A stretch of 64,000 bases of DNA from Metopolophium dirhodum (Eukaryota; Arthropoda; Insecta; Hemiptera; Aphididae), in contig NC_083562.1 in the NCBI RefSeq assembly GCF_019925205.1, positions 2,976,001 to 3,040,000 on the forward strand. The letters run 5' to 3'. Positions 25,535 through 36,772 of this stretch are shown here, piece after piece. Numbering within the stretch: the stretch's first letter is position 1; the number at the start of each line of letters is the position of its first letter. The notes beneath the pieces were generated by a model, which was not told the origin of the DNA, did no database searches, and saw nothing but the letters and a program-made list of their open reading frames with translations. Made by a program: the position numbers and the translations under genes.

Positions 25535-25630
25535 GATATATTTTATGTTATGACATTTAAACAACTTATACATAATATTAATATGCTCTTCTTTTCCACG
25601 GTAAATAAATAAATATACCTATTTTATCAG
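25535..25630 (+). repeat. ~97-bp direct repeat, right copy
   Basis: This is the partner of 25,278-25,377, with the same order of blocks and a few substitutions. Confidence 0.75.
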
Positions 25631-25713
25631 GTAGTTTGATTTTAAACACGAAATTCAAAATTGAATTATTATGCCTATTAAACAGATCGGAAAATATTTT
25701 AAACGTGATTTAG

Positions 25714-25836
25714 GCACGAGTACGGAATGTCGATTATTGCGATAAAAGTATGGCTAAAGTAATTGCCTGGGATTGTGATCCGACGTCCAATGTCTCTTAC
25801 GATTGGGGTAAGATGGATAAACAATTTCCAAAATAA
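25714..25836 (+). CDS. SIM gene, probable terminal exon 5
   Basis: After the acceptor GTGATTTAG a phase-0 frame reads ARVRNVDYCDKSMAKVIAWD, then CDPTSNVSYDWGKMDKQF, ending PK and TAA at 25,834. It fits the phase-0 end of exon 4b. An AATAAA overlaps the stop, so the polyadenylation site may lie shortly downstream. The link to exon 4b is inferred from phase only, and a different upstream partner is possible. Confidence 0.5.
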   Translation, partial: ARVRNVDYCDKSMAKVIAWDCDPTSNVSYDWGKMDKQFPK

Positions 25837-26214
25837 AAATCGTAATCGGCAGAACCTGATGTTTGTTATCGATTTATCCTTATGGACGTAGTAATTCTCT
25901 TGTTTATATTGTATTGTTTATATTGTTTATATTATTGTTTATATTGTATCATATTTTGTATTGTATCATATTTTGTATTGTATCATATTTTGTGTTTTAT
26001 TATATTTTGTATTGTATTAAAATTTATATTATATTGTTACATTAATTGTATAAAAATATATTAAATTTGTTAAAAAAAAAACATGTAAATTTTTTTCTAA
26101 TGTGGTAATATGGTAAAAATGCAATAAAAAACCATTCTGTTGTAAAATAGGAGACGTGTAGCGTGTACGTACTTTGTCATTAATAGTAGGTACCTACGTA
26201 CCTACTTCACTGTG
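25837..26214. repeat. Low-complexity T-rich tract, no gene
   Basis: 25,900-26,045 is an imperfect array of TTGTATTGTATCATATTT-like units. It produces artefactual Tyr/Leu/Cys-rich frames on the plus strand. No gene is supported. Confidence 0.5.
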
Positions 26215-26760
26215 ATACACGTGTAAAATTTGAATTCAGTGATTTATCAATCATTGCATAATGCAACGTTTCTCAAACTGTTGGTCGCGACCCACTGGTG
26301 GGTCGTCAGTCAATTTTTGGTGGGTTGCAATATTTTTGAATTATATAGATTTCAAGACATTTATGTTAAATTAATATTAAATATACTTATTAAATATATT
26401 ATTATGTTATTAAATATATAATATGTACTCTAATATGTACTTATATTATTATAGTAATATAGTACCAAAAATTACGTGGGCAATAAATAATAATTCGTCG
26501 TATATTTATTTATTACGACGGGCCTCATTATTAAAAGTACATTATTTTGTAAAAATATATTGATTATAAACCTATAAAATAATAAATACCCAATAAAAGT
26601 AATAAACAAATTTTGTTTTTTATAACTACTTTTTGAAAAGCTAAACCACGTGGGTCGAGAACGATTTTTTGGGGGAAATTTGGGTCGCGGTACAAAAAAG
26701 ATTGAGAACCACTGGCATAATGCATACGTAAAAATATTCTGAGCGAAGGTCTGCCAGCCT
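26215..26760. repeat. Dispersed aphid-type repeat split by a hAT MITE
   Basis: AAATTTGAATTCA...CATTGCATAATG before, and CATACGTAAAAATATTCTGAG after, the 451-bp insertion reconstitute a repeat. Uninterrupted relatives lie near 53,560-53,610 and 10,265-10,330. Confidence 0.5.
26264..26714. mobile_element. hAT-type MITE with perfect 8-bp target-site duplication
   Basis: The ends are CAACGTTTCTCAAAC on the left and the reverse complement of CAGTGGTTCTCAATC on the right. They are flanked by identical 8-bp copies GCATAATG (26,256-26,263 and 26,715-26,722). An 8-bp duplication with CAG.G.TTCTCAA ends is diagnostic of the hAT superfamily. Subterminal GGTCGCGACCC and GGGTCGCGGT are inverted. There is no coding capacity. 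Confidence 0.9.
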
Positions 26761-26784
26761 ATTTATTATTACTAAGACTCGTGG

Positions 26785-27308
26785 TTGGGCAAGTTAATAA
26801 TTTTTTTTAACTCAGTTAAGTTAATATACACCAATAACAAAAAGTCAAAAGTTAAAAGTTAATTTAACTATAGGTTAACTCAGTCAAGTTTAGCCTCATT
26901 ACCACTAAGTTAAGAAAAAGTTAATTTGTTTATACAACGCTAGCGTACTTAATTTTTTTTCCAACCCAAAACTAATAATTATAGACCTATAGTTTTATAT
27001 ACTTTATACAGTATTTCCATAGAAGTTACATTCGAATGATATACGTTTTTAACTCTAAACAATTCACGGAAAAACATTTTTGACATGAAAACGAAATTGA
27101 GAAGTATAATTAAATTAAAAACAAAATAAATTAACTTAACTTACTTCTTAAAATGAAAAATTAATTCGTTGATTTCACGTTAGTTAAAAAATACATTTAG
27201 TGCGTTAACAGTAGTTAAGCTAATGAAAAGCCAAAAAAAACTAATTAAGTTAAAATAAAATTAACTTTTTAACTTAATTATTTAACTTTTTAACTCGTTA
27301 ATGCCCAG
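26785..27308. mobile_element. MITE rich in GTTAA motifs
   Basis: The termini are TTGGGCAAGTTAA on the left and TTAACTCGTTAATGCCCAG on the right (inverted). The interior has many AGTTAA/TTAACT boxes near both ends, such as AACTCAGTTAAGTTAA. Clustered subterminal boxes next to short inverted ends are typical of hAT-like MITEs. There is no coding region. Confidence 0.6.
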
Positions 27309-27930
27309 TATTGAATTATTATATGCGCTAAAGAAAAACCAGAGACTAACTATATACATTTCATGTACCCCCCCCCCCCCCCTCAATATACCACTGTGTG
27401 TACCTACACTGATATTTACTATATATTATATAAAATATCATAATATTATACGGTGATTAATGATTACAAACAATTTATAGACTTATTCAATCGACAACGG
27501 ATTAGCACACCTCCGTAATTATTTATAATACAACGATCACAGTTTATTCCTAAACAAATATTTACACATTTCTCGTTCATTATTATTTTATTAGTGAATT
27601 GTAGCTTTCGTTTTGACGTCATGTCAATTACATTTTAACGGTACACCACACATTGTTATACATAATAATATTATAGCTGGTAAGTAGGTAAAATATATTA
27701 AAAGACATTTATTTTGGTTAGCGATAACTACCTACTCTAACTATATACTACTTTGAATTAGAATTCAAGAAGGAAATATCTAAAAAGTAATATATTGCAG
27801 TATAAATTATCAAACATGCATACTTGAAATAATAATCAATGTGGAATTTTATAGTATTTTTTTTTTGTTTTTTCACCTGAAATTACCATTGTTTTCGGTG
27901 CGTTTTGGAGAGCGAAGAAAAACGATAAGA

Positions 27931-27983
27931 CCATGGCCGCCGATTTCCGATTGAAATTTCGAAACGAACGATCCGTTTTGCAG
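27931..27983 (+). CDS. Candidate first coding exon, unknown gene
   Basis: A strong start context (GACCATGGCCGCC) opens a frame reading MAADFRLKFRNERSVLQQ. This reaches a possible donor (CAGCAAG|GTATAG) before an in-frame TAA further on. No partner exon was found on the plus strand in the following 30 kb. This may be a real 5' exon of a nested gene, or chance in a slightly GC-raised patch. Confidence 0.2.
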
Positions 27984-28776
27984 CAAGGTATAGTAGCGTG
28001 TGTGTCGGCCTTTTGCCTTTATAATACGACGTAAACTGCAGAGTTTTCGATATTATATTATATTATATAATATATGGTTCGGCGTCACTGCAGCAGCTGC
28101 CTTAGACTTGCGTATTATTATTATCGTAATAATATATTGTAATGGTGTGACACCCGTTATTACCTATTGTAATAATAATATTATAATATCATATGAAAAC
28201 AGTAACGAAAACGACTGAATTCGGTACTAAAAAAAAACACTAATATAAGCGTGGTCACTTTACAAAGTAATGTTGAATTAGGTAATTTTTTAATTTTCAT
28301 TGAACCTGCAGATTTCATGAAATTGATTTTGGAATTTTCTCCATTAACGTATTAAGGATTTTAGAAATTCGCAAGACATTACAAGCTTGAATAATAATAT
28401 TGTTCAATCCGTTAAGCAAATTCATAGAATCGGATTTAAGCTTATACCACCTTTTATAGACGGTTCTTAAATCTATCATAAAATATATATAGGTACCTTA
28501 AACGCGATGAGCCAATAACTCGGAAATTTAATTCTACTCTATAAACCTCTTGGCACTTAAGAGGATTTATATTATATACAACTTACCACCCACGCCTCTT
28601 ATTAAATTGTCGCTTGTTCCGTCGATTATTATTATTATTTGTTGTTATCGGAGAACGTCTTATCGATTAGTCGGCCGACAGGCTGGCGTAGTCCTACGTT
28701 ACAATAGTATTGTTATAATAATTATTAATCGCACCGCGCAACTCTATCTGGCGGACGGGTGAGGCCCGCGGGCCGG

Positions 28777-29163
28777 AACCGATAGTCGTGCGACGGATCG
28801 CGCCAGTTTCCGCCCATACATACGCGACCGAATTGGTCGTAGACCCGTAAACTAGGTCTGTGGAATTGATGATGCGGCGGCGAACGAAAGGCCGGAGAAC
28901 CCGTCCGGACGAACCATACCGGTAAGACGTGGTACCTATCCACGTGATATTATTATACCGCAGCATTATATTTTTCGATCGGACGTTTTTTTTTTTTTAT
29001 CGTCCAGTGTGCGCGATCAGCGAAAAATTCGCGAATTTCCATTCGCCGGTGTACTATGTATTATTATTATTATTATTGCGCAGAGAGAGGTTATTGCAAT
29101 GTCGAAAAAAAAAATGATATACGATATTTTTTACTCGAATTTTAAACGACGGTGGCGTGTCGT
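28777..29163 (+). repeat. Recent tandem duplication, unit 1 (387 bp)
   Basis: Starting AACCGATAGTCGTGCGACGG, the 387-bp unit repeats immediately at 29,164-29,551 with only a handful of differences (for example CTAGGTCTG versus CTAGATCTG, and CCATTCGCC versus CCGTTCGCC). The unit is GC-rich at its start and contains a poly-T and a (TTA)n tract. The parallel frames on both strands in the two units are copies of each other, with no recognisable protein. Confidence 0.9.
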
Positions 29164-29551
29164 AACCGATAGTCGTGCGACGGATCGCGCCAGTTTCCGC
29201 CCATACATACGCGACCGAATTGGTCGTAGACCCGTAAACTAGATCTGTGGAATTGATGATGCGGCGGCGAACGAAAGGCCGGAGAACCCGTCCGGACGAA
29301 CCATACCGGTAAGACGTGGTACCTATCCACGTGATATTATTATACCGCAGCATTATATTTTTCGATCGGACGTTTTTTTTTTTTTATCGTCCAGTGTGCG
29401 CGATCAGCGAAAAATTCGCGAATTTCCGTTCGCCGGTGTACTATGTATTATTATTATTATTATTGCGCAGAGAGAGGTTATTGCAATGTCGAAAAAAAAA
29501 AATGATATACGATATTTTTTACTCGAATTTTAAACGACGGTGGCGTGTCGT
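29164..29551 (+). repeat. Recent tandem duplication, unit 2 (388 bp)
   Basis: This is the second copy of the 387-bp unit, one base longer in the poly-A of the ...TCGAAAAAA... tract. The sequence diverges after GTGGCGTGTCGT. Confidence 0.9.
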
Positions 29552-31138
29552 AGCCGTTTTCCGGCGCCTCGCGACATCGTGTCCCCGTGGGTCGAGTACA
29601 TAGGTTGACCGTTGATACACTATGTATATATATATAATATATGATATATTGTTTTCTGTATAACGCGAGCACGGGGTGGTTTTAAATTCTCAGAATAAAC
29701 CCAGTGGGGGGTTGTCTGCATACATAACACGGCGTAGGTATACCTTAGGTGAAATATTCATATTTTTGTTTGTTTTCTTCTTCTTCTTCTATTTCGCTAT
29801 ACGACGTATATTATTATACTGCAGTTTTTCACCTTACTATAACCTTGCTATTAATTTAACACGAGACCCGATCGTCTTTTCAAATATTTCGCATGACGTT
29901 TGTTAAGACCATAATATTTTGATTTTCAGCTGCGCGTCTATATAGTATAATATAGTGACCTATGATTTTAGGTTTGAAATCTTAATGCTCTCGCGTTAGT
30001 CCGCGTGGTCCGATATCGCACTGCTATTTTAAAACCGGCAGCGTGTATATTATAATATATTATGATTAATGATTATTGTCTATTATTAGAGGTCGTGATT
30101 GTACGAGTGTAGATGATATATGATTAAATATAATAATATATAACATAATATTATGCACGAAATAGACGAGAAATGTCAGTTGACGAAATTAAAATTGATA
30201 AGATTAATTGTTAAAATACGTAATTATTATATACGCTTTCGTCGAAAATAGTTTCGCGCTTTTTACTGAGATTTGGATCTTCGCGTTCGAAAAAAAAAAT
30301 TAATTGGAAAATTGGTTTCAAATATTATATTATGATTTCATAGCATTAAAAAGTTTATGTTTCCCTTGGAGGGTTTTTTTAAAAAAAAATAGCAAAAATG
30401 TACCTATTTAATATTTAATAAATAAATAACTGTCGCCGTCAAAATATTATGAATTATGATAATAGGCCATATCCATATGGTAGGACAAAAGTACAAAACC
30501 AAAAGGTACATAATAGTGTAATACTTTCGGAAAACCTTAGAGGTTTTTTTGTTCCACATATATAGCACATAGGGCTTTAATTTGCTTCTTGGCGATATAA
30601 CGATATCGTCCATATCGGCTGCCATGACTTTTTTTAGTGTAATGTAATGAGAAAGAACCACATTATTTTGTATTCTATTTCCAAAAAAATGGCACAATAT
30701 TCTTCCGAAGATTCGTTAATTTTGAATCAATTTATGCAAATAGTAAAAAGTAGGTAAGATTATTTTAAATACACTTATAAACATAATAAGCTATTATATC
30801 AGGCTTCACAATTATTTTCGCACAGGGTCTCTCATTTTTTTTTGTCCTAGACCTTAACAATTCTAAAGGCGGCCCCGAATACGGGTATTTAGAGCGTCGT
30901 CACCGCGTATATTATAACATAATTTAAGAGAACTTCGTAATCGTATGAGTTGTATCTATCTTACTAACGCATAATATACCAAAATATACGTCCATCAGTT
31001 GTCAATTTTGTGTTGTTACCTTAAATATTTGAGTGAAACGACCCAAACTTAAACGTAAGAACATGTTATCCGTATTCAATCGGAGGTGGTTTTTACGATA
31101 TTTTATTTTTAAGCGAATTATATAACCGTTTTTAAATA
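29552..31138. other. IR intron sequence, no supported gene
   Basis: AT-rich. A 97-codon minus-strand frame at 30,404-30,697 has a MAADMDDIVI segment but no recognisable family and no splice support, so it is not called. Confidence 0.35.
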
Positions 31139-32054
31139 TCTATATATATAAAAAGACTTGTCCTGGGTGATTCATTATCGTCTAGCCGGAACTGCTGAAG
31201 CTATGGATATGAAATTTTCAGTAAATGTATTTATTACTATGTATAGGCGCCCTAAGAAAGGATTTTTCGAAATTCGCATTTTAAATAGCTGCTCAAACAG
31301 GGACATTGAGGTTCAAGATGGAAATTGGAAATTTTATTTTTATTTATTAATAGTTGCCATTGGTTACACTCTACAGTAGAAATTAGTAATTATTTATTAT
31401 TGGTTGCCATTGGTTATTCGGGCGGATCAGGTACAATAGCATCAATTCGAATTATATTATAATATCAAAATTAACTTGGTATAACTTCGATAATTTAGAG
31501 TTAAATCCTACACTTACGTACAAACAGCACTGGGTCCGCGACCTACCACAGATAAATTGCCCACCTGATATTGCCTACCCTATTGCCTATACTGCTGCTA
31601 GGCATGCTGAGAGTTGTATAGATAAAAATGAATGGATGTGTGTAGATTAGACCTCTGAGAAGAAGATAGGCTAATTTGAAAAGTGTTAAATTTGTTTTTT
31701 TTTATTTATCGGATTTTAGTACGGTTGCGTTAGGCTTTTGTATTAATTGATTATATTAATTCACCGTGGGTGGAATTAAGTAAAAATTACAAACTTGGTA
31801 CAATTTTTATACTTTAAAGTTAAATCATACACTTACGTACAAACAGCACGGGGTCCGCGATCTACCGCAGGTAGATTGCCTACCAGATAAAATACTGCAG
31901 CAAATCAGAATTTATTCCGGTCAACAGAAAAGTTAGAATAAATTGTGAACACTATACACCATACACCGAATATTAAATAACGAATTGAACAAAGTTTGAG
32001 TCTTATAGAATTGGTGCATTTAACGGGCAACGAAGTGCCAGCGGGATCAGCTAG
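31139..32054 (+). mobile_element. Non-autonomous Helitron (~916 bp)
   Basis: The element begins TCTATATATATAAAAAGACT directly after an A and ends CTAG directly before a T. This fits the 5'-TC...CTRR-3' termini and A|T target of Helitrons, which transpose by rolling-circle replication without target duplication. Just before the end is ACGGGCAACGAAGTGCCAGC, able to form a small hairpin. The opening 'CTTGTCCTGGGTGATTCATT' and the 3' end resemble widespread insect Helitrons as I remember them. Inside are two direct copies of an ~65-bp block (about 31,503-31,565 and 31,820-31,885, with CTTACGTACAAACAGCAC). No Rep/helicase gene is present. Confidence 0.75.
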
Positions 32055-32563
32055 TTATAATATATATACATATATACCCATAGGTCACTTGAAAATAAAA
32101 ATATCGTAAAAAACCTAGAACCAACTATAGAACGCGGATAATATGTTCTTGTGCATTTAAGTTTGACAATAGGTCGATTCACTCCAATATTTGAGCCGAC
32201 AGCACAACATTTGTGACTGCTGGACGTACATTTTGGTATTCATCATAAGCGTTAGTGTGGCGGAGACAACGACGTCCTCTATACATACGTAAAATACTTC
32301 AGTCTTCAGTGGCATGGCGAACTTCGTTAACTTTTGAGGCACAACAGTTTATATTGGAAATTATATAAGTAATAACGCATTTACGTAAATGGTAACCGAG
32401 AAAGATTGGCTTAGGCTTAGTGTGTACTTAATAAATTATTTATTGCGAAACAATTTGAATTATTTGTGTGAAATAACCCTAGTCTCCGGGACACCCACCA
32501 CCCTTTGAACAGAGGCGCGTGCCTCAAATTAAGTCCTTCGTCACGCCACTGCGCTATACTTAC
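32055..32563. other. IR intron, no gene seen
   Basis: Flank between the Helitron and the IR exon; only short random frames. Confidence 0.35.
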
Positions 32564-32838
32564 ATCTCGTTTATCGGTGGCGTGTACGGCGATCCCTTGG
32601 CCGTCAACACCGATGCGTAAGCGACCGCGTGACGACCGGCCACCGACATGACTCGGCACCCGTTCTGGTGGCTCATAGCCCTGGCCATCACCATGGGCGT
32701 CTCCAACACCAATATGGTCTGATGGGTGCACACCGACTTGGCCATCACCTCGATGTCGCCGAACTCGTACTGGGGGCAAGGTGGCTCGTTCACCACTCCC
32801 AGCCACCGGTCCATGATGGCCGCATCCGTCTCGTTCGC
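32564..32838 (-). CDS. IR gene, ligand-binding lobe S2 exon
   Basis: The exon runs from a somewhat weak acceptor (CGTCCGAAG) to a strong donor (GAGAT|GTAAGT). It starts in phase 0 and ends with two bases of an Ile codon completed in the last exon. It encodes ANETDAAIMDRWLGVVNEPP, a segment with Cys residues, and ends TAKGSPYTPPINE. The SP.....IN element before the final S2 helix is conserved in iGluR and IR proteins. By family, this lobe closes over the ligand and pulls the pore open. A truncated duplicate of the exon's 5' end lies upstream at about 33,480-33,539. Confidence 0.85.
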
Positions 32839-32950
32839 CTTCGGACGCGTTAACGTTTGACGAAAATCGGTGTACGACACGATGAAACAGTATAACACGA
32901 CATAGTAATAATATAATAGTATATTATATTATACTGCCGGTGGGAACCAT

Positions 32951-32976
32951 GAACTAAGAAGACGTCTTCTTAGTTC
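32951..32976. repeat. 26-bp perfect palindrome
   Basis: GAACTAAGAAGAC followed by its exact reverse complement GTCTTCTTAGTTC. It is absent from the duplicate copy of this intron region (about 33,635), so it was inserted or formed after the duplication. Confidence 0.9.
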
Positions 32977-32997
32977 GTGGTGGAAACGTAATAAGTA

Positions 32998-33217
32998 CAT
33001 AGATTAAACATACATTGGATAGCCAACGGCTGCGTAGAATTTGGAAATCGTGTCCTTGGTGATAACACATTGCTCGGGTTGAGCCGGGTACGGATTCTCG
33101 GGTACAATGCTATGATATTAATATGTAGAAAACGTCTAGCAGCGCCATCTACTGTCACCAAATTGTTGTTTCCAAATTCTACATAGCCGTTGGCTATCTA
33201 TGTATGTTTAATCTATG
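32998..33217. mobile_element. MITE with ~46-bp terminal inverted repeats
   Basis: The left arm CATAGATTAAACATACAT...GCGTAGAATTTGG matches the reverse complement of the right arm ending at 33,217. GTA occurs on both sides and may be part of the target site. The duplicate copy of the region near 33,650 lacks it, giving an empty-site comparison. Confidence 0.8.
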
Positions 33218-33478
33218 GTAATTAGTAGTACAGACTGTCGTGGAATTATATAGAAGTGAAAATTGATAAAACATATTGTATACGAACATGCGCATAAAAA
33301 ATTTAAAATATGCAATCATTCAAAATTCACTGATGTACATATTATAATTTATATTTTTTTCTACCGTTTTTCTAGTTCAATCATACTTACTACTTAGTAC
33401 GTTGGTCACTGGTAACAACAAAATTTTAGTAAATATAACTATAGGTACTATTATTTTTAGTAAACTAGGACCAAATTG

Positions 33479-33897
33479 GGGCATGGTGGCTCGTTCACCA
33501 CTCCCAGCCACCGTTCCATTATGAACGCACCCGTCTCGTTCGCCTTCGGACACGATATTATCATTAATATTTGACGATAATCGGTATATGACACAATGAA
33601 ACAATATATGACATAATAATAATATATATCATATTACATGTGGGAACGTAATAAGTAGTAGTACTATCGAACTATTATGCTATAAGTGAAAATCGATAAA
33701 ACATATTGTACATACAAACATGCACATAACAAATTTAAAATATGCAATCATTCAAATTCGCTGATTTACATATTATAATTGATATTTTTTTCTACCATTT
33801 TTACGTCATTACAAATAATAGTACCTATATATAGTTACATTTTAGTAAATATAACTATAGGTACTATTATTTTTAGTAAACTAGGACCAAATTTTTT
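33479..33897 (-). pseudogene. Duplicated IR intron/exon fragment (pseudo-exon)
   Basis: This segment repeats 32,779-33,478 in tandem, minus the MITE and palindrome inserted in the other copy. It includes the splice acceptor (TCCGAAG) and the first ~60 bp of the S2 exon, still in frame (ANETGAFIMERWLGVVNEPP). The exon copy stops abruptly with no donor. In the direction of transcription it lies upstream of the true exon, so it could act as a decoy acceptor. Confidence 0.75.
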
Positions 33898-36551
33898 TTT
33901 GGGGTGCCTCGCAAATTTTTTGTAATAAATATAAATTTACATCAATATTTATATGAGTATAATTCATCGAGTATAATTCACCAAGCAATACTCATGCACA
34001 CCACAATTATTATTTATTTTAATAATATGTATTTATTCAAATTCTGATTAAAATTTTTAAATATTCTTCAGTACTTGCCATGTTTTTAAATATTTAGATT
34101 TATAAGTACAACATTGTCTTAATAATTGACGGTAAAAAAGATTGTTTCTCATTTGAAAAAAAGAAGTTGGTATCGCCAGGTTAGGACGACGACACCCCTT
34201 AAATGATATAACAATTAATCTAATAGCATTTGTCAAAATATTTGAAAAACAGTCGTTCGGCCTACTCGGTTTTAGCTAATTTTATGCCTCCTATTGATAA
34301 AAAAATTTTTCGTGACTCGTCATCCAATATTTATATATTATATATTTGGGGGGGGGGGGGGGTAAGCCCCTCGCCATAGCTAGTTTAGCCCGTGCATGCT
34401 TATAAACCATATACTATCATAAATGCACAAGAAAATTGAAAATATTATGTACATATATCGACATTTAATGAAACTATACAGAACTTAAATAACTGAATTA
34501 TTGAATAGAGCACGGCTACAGTACCTACTCAGAAATAACGACTGTAAAAGTTGTATGCACATGCTATGTATATACGCAATGCAGTCATGTCATGTTAAAT
34601 TATTACTAACGATTCATGCATGGCCATATTTACCTAACCCAACCTAATGGTTAATTCAAAATAATTTTAGATTTTAAAATACTCGAAATTCGTACCGTAA
34701 TGGTAAGGTCAGGTTGGGTTAGGTCGACTATAAGGCAGTAGGTAACATCTCTGAAATACATCTCTATTATAATTTTCACATATTGCACACGGCATTTATC
34801 TCGGATTATAAAGGATATTTATATTTCGTGTTCCATTTTTATACGCGGCACCACATCCCACATATAGATATAATATTATTATGATGGCGGTATAATATGT
34901 TCATACGACAACATTTATCTAATTCTAAATTGAAAAAAAAAAAATAATTTTCTGTTTTATATTATACAGGTTAATATTGTATATTTAAAACATAATATTA
35001 CACAAACTTTAATTTCATATTATCCGATAGTCATAAAGTGCTGGACAAAGTTCTATTATAAGGTAGGTACATTATAGCATTGATTATACATAGTACTATT
35101 ATACTATGTATAATCAATGGTTATAGGTATATTTACACCAATCAGAAATTCGATATACCGCAAAAGTGCAAAGGAAAGAAGTTATAGGTCGGTAAGGTGA
35201 TTATAGTATTTTATTATTTGAATTTTAAACTATTAATTTTAGTGTGTTTGTCAAAATCTTTTTTTTACATTTTTACACATTCATCTCAACCGTTTACATG
35301 CAGTTGTCACTGGTCATTGATCAAACACTGAAAGAGGAGAGACCTAATATTTTTTAATCGTTCTGTGCGCAGACAGAGATTAATTATACACATTCGCTTT
35401 ATTTATCGCTCGATTCCTCTTTTTCATTATGTATTTTTAACGGTAAAACTCTCCGAATATAACAACATTTCCTCCAAAAATGTAACATTTTTAAATAAAC
35501 GTCAATAAATCGATTCCGTCTCGAAAACAACGCGTTCACGTGACCATGTAAAATGTGTGTGCTTTTAAATAAAGTAAAACGTAGGTATAATACAATTAAA
35601 TATTATTGTTGTATCATGATGTGTTGTAGTACCTAAGTGATGATCATAGCTCATAATATATATTGCAATATCGGTATACATAATGTTAAGTAAATCGTAT
35701 ATTTTGAATATTATGTCGTCGTATGTATATGAGAACTATCACTTCTCATACATTTTTTTTTAAATCTTAGAGTGTCTGATCATGAATATTCTTATATTTT
35801 CCTGATGATCACAAGTATAAAATTAAAATTAAATTGTTTCTTTATATTTATAAATACAAAACTAATAAAAATGTAAATTAATTAAATAAGTTTACAATGT
35901 ACTTCTCAAAGAATATAGCTTTATTCGTTATATTGTTTCTATATAGCCACCAAAATTCAAAATTCTACACACTCTGTAGGCGAGATTTAAATTAGGTCAG
36001 TCAATAAGACCAACTGCAGAACCTACCCAGGTTAATGAGTTTTTTTTTTCAAATCAGCGCCACGGTTAATCACTATACGCGATTACGAAAAAAAGCTAGA
36101 AAAAGGATTCAGCGTGGGAAAAAACAGAGATGGCCATCATAATTATACAGTTCTAATAAAAGAAACCAATTTTTCGAAAGAAAAATAAGAAAACTTTGAT
36201 TATGCGTAACACGACGTACCTATTGTTTTTATTTTTTATTCGTTACTTATACGAAAAAAGTTACATTATTTTTAAATTTGTATATTATAACTTTCAAAGT
36301 TTGATAACTTTTTTCGTAAAAGTGATATCAAAAAAATAATACTTTTCGGTTATTTTCCCATATGTGAAACCACTTGTGAGTTACTTTAAACTAGTATATT
36401 TTATTACTTAAATGCATTTAAATTTTCATTTTTTTTTTTAAAATTTATCTCGGATTGCCGATAACAAACTCCTTGAAAAGCGTATGTTGCGGCGTAGGTA
36501 TAGGTAGTACTCTTAATATTATTATCATAAATAACATAGTAATATAGTCAC
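33898..36551. other. IR intron, no gene; poly-G tract and small inverted repeats
   Basis: A poly-G tract lies at about 34,349-34,362. A pair CCTAACCCAACCT / AGGTTGGGTTAGG is inverted at about 34,636 and 34,712. An 18-bp-arm hairpin is listed separately. No coding sequence is supported. Confidence 0.4.
35078..35119. repeat. Hairpin: 18-bp perfect arms, 6-base loop
   Basis: CATTGATTATACATAGTA and its exact reverse complement are separated by CTATTA. It could be a degenerate MITE centre or a cruciform-forming site. Confidence 0.85.
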
Positions 36552-36772
36552 TTTGAACAGCAGGTATCCAAAGCTGTTGCGCCGCACGCACAGCACGTGC
36601 GTCCGCATCCTGGCCACCGAGTCCAACGACGGTATGACCAAGTCGGACTTGTCAACGGTCAACCGGGAGAACAGGACGGCCGAGTACGACGTGCTAATGC
36701 ACAGCCCGAACAGTAACGTGACCCAGGATACGACGCGCACGGAACAGGCGTTGATGTTGACGGTGTGAAGTC
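36552..36772 (-). CDS. IR gene, M3 exon
   Basis: After acceptor TATTCGCAG the exon completes a Gly codon (G|GA) from the pore-loop exon and reads LHTVNINACSVRVVSWVTLL. The M3 segment follows, containing TSYSAVLFSRLTVDKSD. The SYSA..(L/F)S.LT signature at the end of M3 is the IR/iGluR gate region (SYTANLAAF in classical iGluRs), and LT followed by 'p..sldsva' is typical of IRs. The exon ends LLFK at a weaker donor (AAA|GTGACT) in phase 0, which fits the next exon. Confidence 0.88.

Noticed and set aside
25863..26064. Tyr/Leu/Cys-rich plus frames
   Set aside because: Low-complexity T-rich tandem tract.
30404..30697. 97-codon minus frame with MAADMDDIVI
   Set aside because: No recognisable family and no splice or start support; kept only as intron sequence.
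34636..34722. CCTAACCCAACCT / AGGTTGGGTTAGG pair as telomere-like sequence
   Set aside because: Only two short units, not a tandem TTAGG array; more likely a short inverted repeat.
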